DNA from: Paraburkholderia ultramafica
GTDB lineage: Bacteria; Pseudomonadota; Gammaproteobacteria; Burkholderiales; Burkholderiaceae
DNA: 64,000 bases
Assembly: GCF_902859915.1 (NCBI RefSeq)
Contig: NZ_CADIKK010000002.1
Location: 62,001 to 126,000 of the forward strand
Direction of reading: 5' to 3'
In this document: piece by piece, positions 45,851 to 54,766 of the stretch
Layout: the number at the start of each line of letters is the position of its first letter
How positions within the stretch are numbered: position 1 is the first letter of the stretch
Notes under the pieces: generated by a model
What the model saw: only the letters and a program-made list of their open reading frames with translations
What the model was told of the DNA's origin: nothing
Database searches by the model: none
Position numbers and translations under genes: made by a program

Positions 45851-46570
45851 ATGTTCAGACAAGCTGCCTCAGCCCCGCTGATGACCGAGCGCAAAACCAC
45901 GGGCTTGCCCGACAAGATCTACGGCGACATCCTCAATCGCATTCTCGAAGGCGAGTACAAGGAAGGGGAGCGCTTGCCGACCGAGCACGCGCTGGCCGAA
46001 CGCTTTGCGACGTCGCGGCCGACCGTGCGCGAAGCGCTGGCGCGCTTGCGGGCGGACGGGATCATCATGACGCGGCACGGCTCGGGCACGATGGTCGCGC
46101 GGCGGCCCGATCCGGACGTGCGCCGCTTTGCGCCGCTCGAAACGCTGTCCGATATTCGCCGCTGCTATGAATTTCGCATCGTGACCGAGGCCGGCGCGGC
46201 CGAGCAGGCGGCGCTCAAAGCCGATTCCGACGACATCGCCGCGATTCAGCACGCCTGGAACGAGCTGGAGCGCATTATCGAAACTCGCGGCATCGGCGCG
46301 CAGGACGACTTGATGTTCCATCTGGCGGTGGCGCGCGCTTCGAAGAACCCGTTTTTCATCACGGTCATGTCGTTCATCGAAGAGCAGATCCTGTTCAGCA
46401 TGAACCTGTCGCGCAACCTGTCGCTCGTCAAGACAGTGGAGCGGCAGCGGCTCGTCCAGGCCGAGCATATGGAGGTGCTCGACGCGATTCGTCGCAAGGA
46501 TCCCGCGGCTGCTGGAACGGCGATGCGCGCACATCTCGCCAACGCGCTCGACCGGATGTTCGGCTCCTGA
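45851..46570 (+). CDS. GntR-family regulator, FadR (FCD) subfamily
   Basis: This is a 239-residue factor. The winged helix GEYKEGERLPTEHALAERFATSRPTVREALARL is followed by RHGSGTMVARR, and then by the FCD effector domain with DLMFHLAVARASKNPFFITVM, whose Asp/His residues usually hold a metal ion that contacts a carboxylate ligand. It reads toward the sugar-acid gene cluster, although the quorum-sensing genes now stand between. I infer that it was, and perhaps still is, the regulator of the lactonase, ABC transporter and dehydratase genes at 49-56.5 kb. Confidence 0.85.
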   Translation: MFRQAASAPLMTERKTTGLPDKIYGDILNRILEGEYKEGERLPTEHALAERFATSRPTVREALARLRADGIIMTRHGSGTMVARRPDPDVRRFAPLETLSDIRRCYEFRIVTEAGAAEQAALKADSDDIAAIQHAWNELERIIETRGIGAQDDLMFHLAVARASKNPFFITVMSFIEEQILFSMNLSRNLSLVKTVERQRLVQAEHMEVLDAIRRKDPAAAGTAMRAHLANALDRMFGS

Positions 46571-46627
46571 GTTTCCCGGCGCTGCCGATGCGCCGCAGGG
46601 TGCGGCGATCCCGGCAACGCGCATACC

Positions 46628-46748
46628 CTAAGCCGCAAACCAGGCCGCAGCTAAGCCGCAATAAGCCGCAGCTAAGCCTCAGCTAAGCCGCAGCTAAGCC
46701 GCAACTAAGCCGCAACTAAGCCGCAACTAAGCCGCAACTAAGCCGCGG
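46628..46748. repeat. 11-bp tandem repeat at the end of braI
   Basis: About ten copies of an 11-bp unit (CTAAGCCGCAA or CTAAGCCGCAG, some degenerate at the left side) run from the region after the GntR gene into the last codons of braI. The four copies nearest braI are identical. The braI stop codon is formed by the repeat itself. Since each unit carries a stop, changes in copy number would not alter the protein. Confidence 0.85.
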
Positions 46749-47331
46749 CCGCCATCGGTCCGAACAAGGCGGTGAGGGTCTTGGGACTCACCGCGACATT
46801 CAGCGCCACCGCCCGCTCGACACCGATCTGCACCGGCGCGCCGAACCGGCTGATGTCAATGCCGGTCCTGCGCAGCAGCCGTTCGATCGGCGTGGTGGTC
46901 ACGGTGACGTAGCGCGTGATGCCCATCCGCTGCGCGAACCTCATGACTTCCTGGATAGCCTGAATCGTCATGTCCGTGAAGCCGAACGACTGTTCTTCGC
47001 CACCGGTCTCGATCGCAAACCGGCTCAGTTCCCAGATATGCCGCCCGACCGGTGCCGGCGCACCGTGCAGCAATTGGGGGAAGGTGTCCTTCAGCATATT
47101 GGGCCCCTCGGTCGGCATCAGGCGCCAACAGCCGCGCAGCTGCCGGTCCTCCCCCTGGATCAGCATGTAGTGCGGCCCGAGGGCGTCGTAGCCGTCGATC
47201 TCCATGCCCGCGATGGTCGGGACATCCCACCCGAGCCGCCCGTGAAACACCCGAGCCCGCAGCCGGTACATCTCGTTGATGTCCGCGTTGTCAAATTCCT
47301 GCCGCATTCCAATCCGAATCGCTGTTTGCAT
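46738..47331 (-). CDS. braI: Acyl-homoserine lactone synthase BraI (LuxI family)
   Basis: This is a 197-residue LuxI-type synthase that makes an acyl-homoserine lactone from S-adenosylmethionine and acyl-ACP. The conserved residues are visible: MYRLRARVFHGRLGWDVP (Arg, Phe, Trp), GMEIDGYDALGPHYMLI (Asp-x2-Asp), LRGCWRLMP (Arg), and WELSRFAIE (Glu, Arg). The arrangement with a divergent rsaL and then luxR is that of the BraI/R system of plant-associated Paraburkholderia, known to use a 3-oxo-C14-type signal. It starts at ATG 47331 and ends inside the 11-bp repeat. Confidence 0.9.
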   Translation of the reverse strand: MQTAIRIGMRQEFDNADINEMYRLRARVFHGRLGWDVPTIAGMEIDGYDALGPHYMLIQGEDRQLRGCWRLMPTEGPNMLKDTFPQLLHGAPAPVGRHIWELSRFAIETGGEEQSFGFTDMTIQAIQEVMRFAQRMGITRYVTVTTTPIERLLRRTGIDISRFGAPVQIGVERAVALNVAVSPKTLTALFGPMAAAA

Positions 47332-47372
47332 GACGTTCTCCTGAACGTGTTGGGATACCAATACGCTGGAAA

Positions 47373-47418
47373 ACTTATGCATTCTGAATCGTCCTGCCAC
47401 CTACCTACCTGGATAGGT
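47373..47418 (-). promoter_or_regulatory. lux box and promoter of braI
   Basis: ACCTACCTACCTGGATAGGT (47399-47418) is an imperfect 20-bp palindrome with 6 of 7 outer pairs matching. It closely follows the las/lux-type box pattern ACCT-N12-AGGT. Its centre is about 42 bases before a start near 47366, with a -10-like CATAAG at 47375-47380. It is the expected BraR target for braI, and perhaps also for the divergent rsaL. Confidence 0.72.
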
Positions 47419-47483
47419 GTGCATGCTTATCGGGTAACGCAGAATTCGAGACACGTATCCGCACCCAACCGACAAGGCACAAA

Positions 47484-47801
47484 ATGGAACTTCTCGAAAA
47501 TCACTGGCAACCGCAAACCGGCCTTCCGACGCGCCCGGCGGAGGTCTCCTCGGCGGTGGATCGCGTGCTGATCATTGCTTACCGCAAGAAGAAAAAAGAG
47601 AGCCAGCGCCGCTTCTGGGCACGCTTCGGCGTCACCCAGTCGCGCGGCAGCCGGTTCGAATCCGGTGCCGAAATCCCGGCGCCGGTGTCGATCCTGCTGG
47701 GTCTGTACTTCACCAAAACCGTTTCCGACGCCGATCTGGGCCGTGCCGAACGGGTTCTGTACAGCCGCGACGCCGCTGCGCTGCTCAACCCGGGTCAATA
47801 A
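47484..47801 (+). CDS. rsaL: RsaL-family quorum-sensing repressor
   Basis: This is a 105-residue helix-turn-helix protein (SQRRFWARFGVTQSRGSRFESGAEIPAPVSILLGLYFTKTVSD), typical of RsaL, which represses the lasI or braI promoter and gives signal homeostasis. It is divergent from braI with 152 bp between the starts, sharing a control region with the lux box. Its 3' end overlaps the end of the convergent braR by 17 bp, so the three genes are packed as a single cassette. Confidence 0.9.
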   Translation: MELLENHWQPQTGLPTRPAEVSSAVDRVLIIAYRKKKKESQRRFWARFGVTQSRGSRFESGAEIPAPVSILLGLYFTKTVSDADLGRAERVLYSRDAAALLNPGQ

Positions 47802-48513
47802 GCCCGAGTTGCGCCGCAATCACGGCTGCCGCACGCCGCGAATTCACACCGAATTTCGTCCTGATGTTTTTCATGTGGAAGTTCACTACGGCTTCCGAAC
47901 AGTTCAGGATATGGGATATTTCCCACGTGGATTTGCCGCGTGCGGTCCATTTCAGGCATTCGCGTTCGCGCGGCGTGAGCTTGGGCAATAAGGTCTGAGC
48001 GTGCGTATTCAGATGGCGCTGGCTGGTGTCGATAACCAGGTCGCGCAATAACACCAGATTCGGCAACGCGGCGTTGACATGGCGCTGGAATGCGTCGGTC
48101 GGATTGCTGTCATTGACGAAGCACATCATGCCGGCTTGCTGGTTCGGCCCATGAATCGGTACCGTCACCCCGGCGCGCAGGCCGTATGAGCGGGCTTCCT
48201 CGTACAGGCATTGTTGCGCCGTGGTCGCGAAAATTTCCGGCGACCAGATCAGCGGCGCGGCGCGCGCCATGCAGTGCTCGACGGTCGGGTCGATATGCAC
48301 CAGCCCCTCCTTGTCATACGTCTGGCGCCATGCCGGCGCGTAGGTGCTGCGTATGTATGCATCTTCCAGACGCATGGTCGGGCGCGGCAGCATGGCGACC
48401 AAAAGCCTGTCGAAGCCCCACGTCTCGGCGAGGCCCGCAATTGCACCGAACCATTCCGCCTCGTCGGCGGCGTCCAGTAGCGGTGCCATCTGCTCGATAA
48501 AATGTAGCGACAA
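47785..48513 (-). CDS. braR: LuxR-family acyl-homoserine lactone receptor BraR
   Basis: This is a 242-residue receptor. The N-terminal autoinducer-binding domain contains WFGAIAGLAETWGFDRLLVA, then W, Y and D residues in the ligand-pocket context (WRQTYDKEGLVHIDPTVEHC). The C-terminal LuxR helix-turn-helix is KLTPRERECLKWTARGKSTWEISHIL then NCSEAVVNFHMKNI. It should activate braI through the lux box at 47399-47418. The most upstream start is TTG 48513; an ATG at 48489 is the alternative. It is convergent with rsaL. Confidence 0.9.
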   Translation of the reverse strand: MSLHFIEQMAPLLDAADEAEWFGAIAGLAETWGFDRLLVAMLPRPTMRLEDAYIRSTYAPAWRQTYDKEGLVHIDPTVEHCMARAAPLIWSPEIFATTAQQCLYEEARSYGLRAGVTVPIHGPNQQAGMMCFVNDSNPTDAFQRHVNAALPNLVLLRDLVIDTSQRHLNTHAQTLLPKLTPRERECLKWTARGKSTWEISHILNCSEAVVNFHMKNIRTKFGVNSRRAAAVIAAQLGLIDPG

Positions 48514-49002
48514 TTTCTTAACTCTCTCAGGCTCGCAAACATCCCGTTGCGGTTAATTGCGGTACGGCATTCCGTCCGGCTGCTTTTATCTGCACAATCT
48601 ATCACCAAAAAATATTTCGCAACGGCGGGCGAGCTTTCAAAAGACAGCACGGCAGTGGCGGCTCCGCGACGAAACGGATGAATCGCTATTCTTATCTGTT
48701 TGTTAGCCTGATTAAGGTTCACCGGCCATTGAAATAGGTAATTCTCTCGCAGCGGTCATTTTGATGCCTTTCGCCGGCAATATTATTACCGATTGATTTT
48801 TATTAACCGCTATGCCGAATTGTTGGGCAAAACCACGCTAATTGCCTATGCCGGTGGTTGCTGCCCACAATGTGGCGATGTCGTGCGCTATCCGCCAGGC
48901 TCTATTGTCATGTAAAAGTGACACTTCGCAGTTCACTATCTTTCGGTTCGGGTAATGAGCTGGCGCCGATGCTATTAGACCCAAGTTGTTTGACAACATT
49001 GC
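48514..49002. other. AT-richer junction between the quorum-sensing cassette and the truncated gene
   Basis: About 490 bp without a recognisable gene, clearly lower in GC than the surroundings (for example AATATTATTACCGATTGATT). It contains the braR promoter and the breakpoint after which the DHDPS-family fragment starts. Its composition suggests imported DNA. Confidence 0.5.
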
Positions 49003-49371
49003 GAAGCCAATGCAAATCTGCGCGAGTTCGGCCTCGCGGCATGGACCACGGGCTCGGGGTGTGTCGCGCCGCGCATGGTCATGGCCTTGCTGCAAGCGGC
49101 CAAAAGCGGCGATCGCGAGACCGCGCAACGTCTTTACGACGCGTTCATGCCGCTTGAAACCCTGCGCGACGACATCTCGCTGATCCGCGTGCTGCACGAT
49201 GCGGTCACGTTCTCGCAGATCGCCGGCATGGGGCCGATTTTGCCGCTGCTCAGTTCGACGCCGCCCGAACATCATGCGAAGATCAGCCAGGCCGCGCGAG
49301 CACTGCTCGCACTGGAGCGCAAATTCGCGCACACCAACCCATCCATCTCCCAACCCCAAGCACCAGCATGA
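49003..49371 (+). pseudogene. 3' fragment of a DapA/DHDPS-family aldolase or dehydratase gene
   Basis: The 123 codons include LREFGLAAWTTGSGCVAPRM, RETAQRLYDAFMPLETLRDD and GPILPLLSSTPPEHHAKISQ, the C-terminal third of DapA-superfamily enzymes such as 2-keto-3-deoxy sugar acid dehydratases or aldolases. About 185 N-terminal residues, with the Schiff-base lysine and the Tyr, are absent, and an in-frame TGA lies just before the fragment. It overlaps the lactonase gene start by 4 bp (ATGA), so the original operon arrangement is preserved on this side. Confidence 0.8.
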
Positions 49372-50306
49372 CCGACAACAGCCGACGCTATCCCGATCCC
49401 GCCATCCGCGTATTCGATCCACGCTTCAAGTCGCTGATCCTGGCCTCCGCTTCCGTCGAGTGTCTGTATCAAGGCACGCGTTGGTCGGAAGGACCGGTGT
49501 GGTTCGGCGACGGACGTTATCTGCTGTGGAGCGACATCCCCAACGACCGCATTCTGCGCTGGGACGAACCGAGCGGCACGGTCAGCACGTTCCGGCAGTC
49601 GTCGAACAATGCGAACGGCCACACGCGCGATCGCCAGGGCCGGCTCGTCAGTTGCGAGCACCTGACGCGCCGCGTGACGCGCACCGAATACGACGGCTCG
49701 ATGACCGTGCTCGCCGACCGTTATCGCGGCAAGCGTTTCAATTCGCCGAACGACGTGGTCGTGAAATCGGACGGCTCCATCTGGTTCACCGATCCGACCT
49801 TCGGTATCGACAGCTTCTACGAAGGCGAGCGCCAGGAGTCGGAGCTGGCGGCGTGCGTGTACCGGATCGACGGCCAATCGGGCGACGTGTCGATGGTCGC
49901 CGACGCTGTGCTCGGGCCCAACGGCCTCGCGTTTTCGCCGGACGAGTCGGTGTTGTACATCGTCGAATCGCGTGGCGAGCCGCGCAAGATTCGCGCATTC
50001 GATGTCGACGGCAACGGCACGACGCTATCGAACAACCGCGTGCTGATCGACGCGGGCCCCGGCACGCCGGACGGCTTGCGCATCGATGTCCACGGCAATC
50101 TGTGGTGCGGCTGGGGCATGGGCACCGACGAGCTCGACGGCGTGCGCGTCTTCACGGCGCAAGGCGAGCCGCTCGGCCACATTGCATTGCCGGAGCGCTG
50201 CGCAAACGTGTGCTTCGGCGGACGCCATCGCAACCGGCTGTTCATGGCGGCGAGCCACGGGCTGTATTCGCTGTATGTGAACACGCAGGGCGTGCAGGGC
50301 GGCTGA
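49368..50306 (+). CDS. SMP-30/gluconolactonase family lactonase
   Basis: This is a 312-residue six-bladed beta-propeller. ECLYQGTRWSEGPVWFGDGR holds the first metal-binding Glu. SNNANGHTRDRQGRLVSCEH and FNSPNDVVVKSDGSIWFTDP carry the Asn ligands, and VLGPNGLAFSPDESVLYI and TPDGLRIDVHGNLWCG (Asp) complete the calcium or zinc site. Such enzymes open sugar lactones to sugar acids in the cytoplasm. Its ATG overlaps the stop of the DHDPS-family fragment, and the ABC importer and IlvD-type dehydratase follow, which suggests an oxidative sugar pathway. Confidence 0.88.
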   Translation: MTDNSRRYPDPAIRVFDPRFKSLILASASVECLYQGTRWSEGPVWFGDGRYLLWSDIPNDRILRWDEPSGTVSTFRQSSNNANGHTRDRQGRLVSCEHLTRRVTRTEYDGSMTVLADRYRGKRFNSPNDVVVKSDGSIWFTDPTFGIDSFYEGERQESELAACVYRIDGQSGDVSMVADAVLGPNGLAFSPDESVLYIVESRGEPRKIRAFDVDGNGTTLSNNRVLIDAGPGTPDGLRIDVHGNLWCGWGMGTDELDGVRVFTAQGEPLGHIALPERCANVCFGGRHRNRLFMAASHGLYSLYVNTQGVQGG

Positions 50307-50574
50307 TCGCGCATCACGGCGCAACGCATGCTCCGGTTGCTTGACAACGAATCGTCCGACCTCATCGTCGGCTCCGGGTTTGCCCTTGGATGCAGCGAGC
50401 AAACCATTGAGCAACAAGGATTCCTCGCAAAAACAGCCAATTTCGGAGGCGCGCGCCGTCGCGAGTATTTGCTTGACATCGGCTGTTCCGCTTCGCTATG
50501 TTCCGTTGGTAGAGAGACACCGTCGGCAGCGCATCTGACCGGCGGACTTCCATACCAGGAAGCGAGGAGACACA

Positions 50575-51744
50575 ATGACTGTTTCGCGCAGGTTGTCGTT
50601 CAAGCTGGTATTCGTATGTCTCGCGGCGAGCGCCGCTTTCGCATCCGCCGCGCACGCGGCCGATCCGGTCACGATCAACATCGTCGACGTGGCCGGCAAT
50701 CTCCAACTCACGCAAAAAGGCTTCGAGGCCTTCAAGGCGAAGTATCCGAACCTCGTCGCCAACCTCACGTTCACGAACGCGCCCGCACCGCAGTTGCCCG
50801 GCAAGATCAAGGCGATGCAGGCGGCGGGCCGCTCCGACATCGATCTCGTGCTGACCGGCACCGACGCGCTGGCCGCCGGCATCGAACAGAATCTGTGGAT
50901 CAAGCTGCTGCCCGACAACGCGGCGCAGTTCCCCGGCGTGCTCGACAAATACGCGCCGGGTCCGCGCAAGATGCAGGACCTCGCGCAAGGCTACGGTCTC
51001 GAAGTCGCGTATATGCCGGCGGGTCCGCTGCTCGAATACAACCCCGCCAAAGTCAGCGATCCGCCGAAGACACCCGAGCAGCTCTTGCAATGGTGCAAGG
51101 CGCATCCGGACAAGCTGATCTACGCACGGCCGGCCAACTCCGGTCCGGGCCGCACGTTCCTGATGGGCTTGCCGTATGTGCTCGGCGACAAGGACCCGCA
51201 GGACCCGATTCACGGCTGGGACAAGACGTGGGCCTTCCTCAAGCAGCTAAACGATTGCATTCCTTACTATCCGGGCGGCACGTCGGCGGTGATGAAGGAA
51301 CTCGGCGAGGGTACGCGCGACATGACCGTAACGGTGACGGGCTGGGACATCAATCCGCGCGCGCTCGGTATCGTGCCGGCCGAATTCCGCGTGCAGTCAT
51401 TCGACAACATGACGTGGGTGAACGACGCGCACTACATGGTGATTCCGAAGGGCGTGCCGAAGGAAAAGCTCGACGTGATCTACAAGATGATGAACTTCAT
51501 GCTCGAACCGGCGCAGCAGGCCATGACCTATGACGACGGCTATTTCTATCCCGGTCCGGCGATCAAGGGCGTGACTATCGGGCAGTCGCCCGAGCACAGC
51601 CAGGAAGTGCTGAAGAAGTATGGCCGGCCGGAGTATGCGAAGCTGCTGGCCGAGCGTCCGCATGTGCTGCCTTTGAACGCGGCAGCGATGGTCGCGGCTT
51701 TCAGGAAGTGGGACAGCGAGGTCGGCGCACAGAAGACCAGGTAG
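50575..51744 (+). CDS. ABC importer substrate-binding protein
   Basis: This is a 389-residue periplasmic protein with a classic signal peptide (RRLSFKLVFVCLAASAAFAS, cleavage after AHA). The mature part begins DPVTINIVDVAGNLQLTQKG and continues with FEAFKAKYPNLVA, DIDLVLTGTDAL and PGRTFLMGLPYVLGDKDPQD, a cluster-D type binding protein fold. It is the first gene of a four-gene importer. ATG 50575 is behind AGGAGA. The ligand is not readable; the lactonase and dehydratase neighbours favour a sugar or sugar acid. Confidence 0.87.
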   Translation: MTVSRRLSFKLVFVCLAASAAFASAAHAADPVTINIVDVAGNLQLTQKGFEAFKAKYPNLVANLTFTNAPAPQLPGKIKAMQAAGRSDIDLVLTGTDALAAGIEQNLWIKLLPDNAAQFPGVLDKYAPGPRKMQDLAQGYGLEVAYMPAGPLLEYNPAKVSDPPKTPEQLLQWCKAHPDKLIYARPANSGPGRTFLMGLPYVLGDKDPQDPIHGWDKTWAFLKQLNDCIPYYPGGTSAVMKELGEGTRDMTVTVTGWDINPRALGIVPAEFRVQSFDNMTWVNDAHYMVIPKGVPKEKLDVIYKMMNFMLEPAQQAMTYDDGYFYPGPAIKGVTIGQSPEHSQEVLKKYGRPEYAKLLAERPHVLPLNAAAMVAAFRKWDSEVGAQKTR

Positions 51745-51777
51745 CCCACGCATCAGCCAGGCATGCCGTCGCGATTC

Positions 51778-51822
51778 ACGCGTGACATGTCGACACGTCG
51801 GTACGTGACGCGTGTCACGCGT
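51778..51822 (+). other. Intercistronic hairpin after the binding-protein gene
   Basis: A perfect 10-bp inverted repeat, ACGCGTGACA (51778-51787) with TGTCACGCGT (51813-51822), surrounds a further palindromic interior. It sits between the binding-protein stop and the ATPase start. Such hairpins usually stabilise the upstream message so that binding protein outnumbers membrane parts. Confidence 0.6.
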
Positions 51823-51836
51823 ATCAGGAAACCGCC

Positions 51837-52916
51837 ATGAAGCATCACTTTGAGCAGTTGCGGCTCGATTCGGTGAGCCGCAGTTTCACGAACGCGCAAG
51901 GCCAGCCGATCGCGGCGCTGCAGGAACTCGATCTGACGATCCAGCGCGGCGAGTTCATCGCGTTGCTGGGGCCTTCCGGTTGCGGCAAATCGACCGCGCT
52001 CAACTGCATCGCCGGTTTGCAGCCGTTGAGCGGCGGCGGCATCTGGCTTGATGACAAACGAATCGACGTGCTGCCGCCGGAAAAGCGCGGCTTCGGCATG
52101 GTGTTTCAGAACTACGCGCTGTTTCCGCACATGAGCGTGCTCGATAACGTCGGCTTCGGGTTGAAGATGCGCGGCGTCGGCAAAAGCGAATCCATGCGCC
52201 GCGCGCGCGAAGCGCTGCAACTCGTGCAACTGGTCGGGCATGAACACAAGCTGCCCGGCCAACTGTCCGGCGGGCAGCAGCAGCGCGTGGCGATTGCGCG
52301 CGCGATCGTGATTGAGCCGCCGCTGATTCTGATGGACGAGCCGCTGTCGAATCTCGATACGAAACTGCGCATCGAAATGCGCGCGGAGATTCGCCGCATC
52401 CATAGCCAGCTCGAACGCGCGACGCTCTACGTGACGCACGATCAGGATGAGGCGCTGTCGATGGCGGACCGCATCGTCGTGATGAAAGAGGGCGTGGTGC
52501 AGCAGGTCGCCACGCCGAAAGAGGTCTACACGCGGCCGCACAATCTGCATGTCGCGCGTTTCATGGGCTATCGCAACGTGGCTGAATTCACGCTCGACGG
52601 AACGCAAGGCGAAGCCGTCGCGGTGAGCGCGAACGGCGTGCGTCTGCTCGGCACGCCGATGGCCGGCTTCGACAGCAAACGCGTCGGCGTCGCGCTGCGT
52701 CCCGAGGATATGGAGTTAGCCGCGCCCGGCGCGGACAACGCATTCGACGCGCTGGTGAACGCCGTCGAATACGGTGGCCACGATTCGTTGCTGCGTGTGC
52801 AGACCGCGTTCGGCGATTTGTGGGCGCGCATCGTCGGCGAATTCGCCGAAGGCGAGCGCATCAGTCTGCGGGTGCCGCCGTCAAGCGTGCTCGTCTACGC
52901 CGCCGAGGCCGCATGA
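51837..52916 (+). CDS. ABC importer ATPase (PotA/UgpC type)
   Basis: This is a 359-residue ATP-binding subunit. Walker A is GPSGCGKST (about 46-54), the Q-loop lies in [13 protein letters not shown], the signature is [15 protein letters not shown], Walker B is [12 protein letters not shown], and the switch His is in [15 protein letters not shown]-type C-terminal domain follows ([13 protein letters not shown]). It powers uptake by the two permeases encoded immediately downstream; its stop overlaps the first permease start by 4 bp. Confidence 0.94.
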   Translation: MKHHFEQLRLDSVSRSFTNAQGQPIAALQELDLTIQRGEFIALLGPSGCGKSTALNCIAGLQPLSGGGIWLDDKRIDVLPPEKRGFGMVFQNYALFPHMSVLDNVGFGLKMRGVGKSESMRRAREALQLVQLVGHEHKLPGQLSGGQQQRVAIARAIVIEPPLILMDEPLSNLDTKLRIEMRAEIRRIHSQLERATLYVTHDQDEALSMADRIVVMKEGVVQQVATPKEVYTRPHNLHVARFMGYRNVAEFTLDGTQGEAVAVSANGVRLLGTPMAGFDSKRVGVALRPEDMELAAPGADNAFDALVNAVEYGGHDSLLRVQTAFGDLWARIVGEFAEGERISLRVPPSSVLVYAAEAA

Positions 52917-53803
52917 ACACGCCCACGCTGTCGCCGCCGGGTTCCCCGCCGCTCGCGCCGCGCGACGCCAAGGCGTGGCTGGTCACGCCGGCGTTGCTGT
53001 TCATCGTCGCGTTGTTCATCTATCCGTTCGCGTACGGTCTCGTGTTGTCGTTCCGGCCGATGAACGGCGGCGGCCCGTGGGCCAACTATCTGACGTTCTT
53101 CACCGACACGTCGATGTGGCCGACGATACTCGTGACCCTGAAGCTCGCGGTGCCCGCGACGTTCATCAACGTCGGCGTGTCGGTGCCGGTGGCGTTCGCG
53201 TTGCGCCGCTATTCGCGCTATCAGAAGATCGTCACGACGCTGCTGGTGATTCCCGTCACGCTCGGCACGGTGCTGATCGCCGACGGCATGCTGACCTACT
53301 TCGGCCCGAACGGCTGGTTTCCGCAAGCGTTGCAGGGCCTGCATCTGTACACGCGCGAAGTGCGCCTCACGCATAACTTCTGGGGCGTGCTGATCTCGCT
53401 GATCGTGTCGGGCTTTCCGTTCGCGTTTCTGCTCACCCTGTCGTACGTGACCGGCATTGACCCCACGCTCGCGAGCGCGGCAGCGACGCTCGGCGCGAGT
53501 CCGTGGCAGCAGTTTCGCCGCATCTATTTGCCGCTGCTGATGCCGGGGTTGACGATGGCGGCGTGCCTGTCGTTCGTGCAGGCGTTCTCGGTGTTTCCGT
53601 CGGCGGTGCTGCTCGGCGCGCCCGCGGGTCCGACGCGCGTGATGTCGATCGCCGCGGCCGAAGCCGCGTTCGAAAGCTACGATTATTCGCTCGCATCCGC
53701 GATCGCGATGGTGATGGGCTTCGTGCAATTGGTGGTGGTCGCCGCGCTGCTCGGCGCGCGCCGCTTCTTCTACAGCGGTCCGACAACCGGAGGCAAAGGC
53801 TGA
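52913..53803 (+). CDS. ABC importer permease 1
   Basis: This is a 296-residue inner-membrane subunit with six predicted segments and the EAA coupling motif: ASAAATLGASPWQQFRRIYLPLLMPG, which docks onto the ATPase. It belongs to the PotB-like permease group. ATG 52913 overlaps the ATPase stop (ATGA), and its own stop overlaps the next ATG, so translation of the transporter genes is coupled. Confidence 0.9.
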   Translation: MNTPTLSPPGSPPLAPRDAKAWLVTPALLFIVALFIYPFAYGLVLSFRPMNGGGPWANYLTFFTDTSMWPTILVTLKLAVPATFINVGVSVPVAFALRRYSRYQKIVTTLLVIPVTLGTVLIADGMLTYFGPNGWFPQALQGLHLYTREVRLTHNFWGVLISLIVSGFPFAFLLTLSYVTGIDPTLASAAATLGASPWQQFRRIYLPLLMPGLTMAACLSFVQAFSVFPSAVLLGAPAGPTRVMSIAAAEAAFESYDYSLASAIAMVMGFVQLVVVAALLGARRFFYSGPTTGGKG

Positions 53804-54735
53804 TGACGACCGAGCGTCGTGCGGCGCAGCCCGCGTGGTCCGCGTCCGCTTCGAAACACCACGACGACGACGGCGCGCGTGAACCCGCCAGGCGCGAGGC
53901 GCAGCGCGCCAGCGTGCCGGGCCGCGTCTGGCGGGTGCTGGTGCGGGCCGTGATGGTGTTCTTCCTGCTCAACGTGGTGTTGCTGATTGCCACCGTCGCG
54001 GTCAATTCGGTGGCGACGCGTTGGTTCGGCACCTTGTTGCCGCAAGGCTTCACGCTGCACTGGTACGTGCAGGCGTGGCGCGATTTCCAGCTCGCGAGCG
54101 TGCTGTGGGTGACCATCGAGGTGGTCGGCGCGGTCGTGCTGCTGTCGGTGCTGCTCGGCGTGCCGGCCGCGTATGCGCTCGCGCGCGTGCAATTTCCGGG
54201 CAAGCGCATCGCGATGCTGATCTTCCTGCTGCCGTTGATGGTGCCGCCTGTCACGTACGGCATTCCGATGGCGACCGTGATGTACAAGGTCGGCCTCGCC
54301 GGCACGCTGAGCGGCGTGATTCTGGCGAACCTCGTGCCGGCACTACCGTTCGTGATTCTGGTGATGACGCCGTTCATCGAGCAGATCGACCCCAATCTCG
54401 AAGCGGCCGCGCGCATTTTCGGCGCCAACACGTTCCGTTATTTCCGCTATGTGCTGCTGCCGTTGCTGGTGCCCGGCATGCTCGCGGCCGGACTGCTGGT
54501 GCTGGTGCGCACCATCGGCATGTTCGAATTGACTTTCTTCACCGCGGGCCCTGCGACGCAAACGCTGGTGGTCGCGTTGTACTACGCTGTATTTTCAACC
54601 GGCGTGCGCGCCCCGCAATCGATCGATGCGATGGCGATGATCTACATGGCGATCACGCTGATCTGGGTGCTGATCGCACTGCAATTCGTGAGCCCGACGC
54701 AGATCGTGTCGCGCGTGAAGGAGCAGAAGCGCTGA
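53803..54735 (+). CDS. ABC importer permease 2
   Basis: This is a 310-residue PotC-like permease. A charged N-terminal tail of about 45 residues ([20 protein letters not shown], then [13 protein letters not shown]) precedes six membrane segments. The EAA motif reads [26 protein letters not shown]. It starts at ATG 53803 within the TGATG overlap with permease 1. Together with the three preceding genes it makes a complete importer. Confidence 0.9.
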   Translation: MTTERRAAQPAWSASASKHHDDDGAREPARREAQRASVPGRVWRVLVRAVMVFFLLNVVLLIATVAVNSVATRWFGTLLPQGFTLHWYVQAWRDFQLASVLWVTIEVVGAVVLLSVLLGVPAAYALARVQFPGKRIAMLIFLLPLMVPPVTYGIPMATVMYKVGLAGTLSGVILANLVPALPFVILVMTPFIEQIDPNLEAAARIFGANTFRYFRYVLLPLLVPGMLAAGLLVLVRTIGMFELTFFTAGPATQTLVVALYYAVFSTGVRAPQSIDAMAMIYMAITLIWVLIALQFVSPTQIVSRVKEQKR

Positions 54736-54766
54736 AGCCCTCCCGACGACATTCGTGGAGCAGACG

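Noticed and set aside
46628..46748. Possible CRISPR array
   Set aside because: The units are contiguous 11-mers with no unique spacers, so this is a simple tandem repeat.
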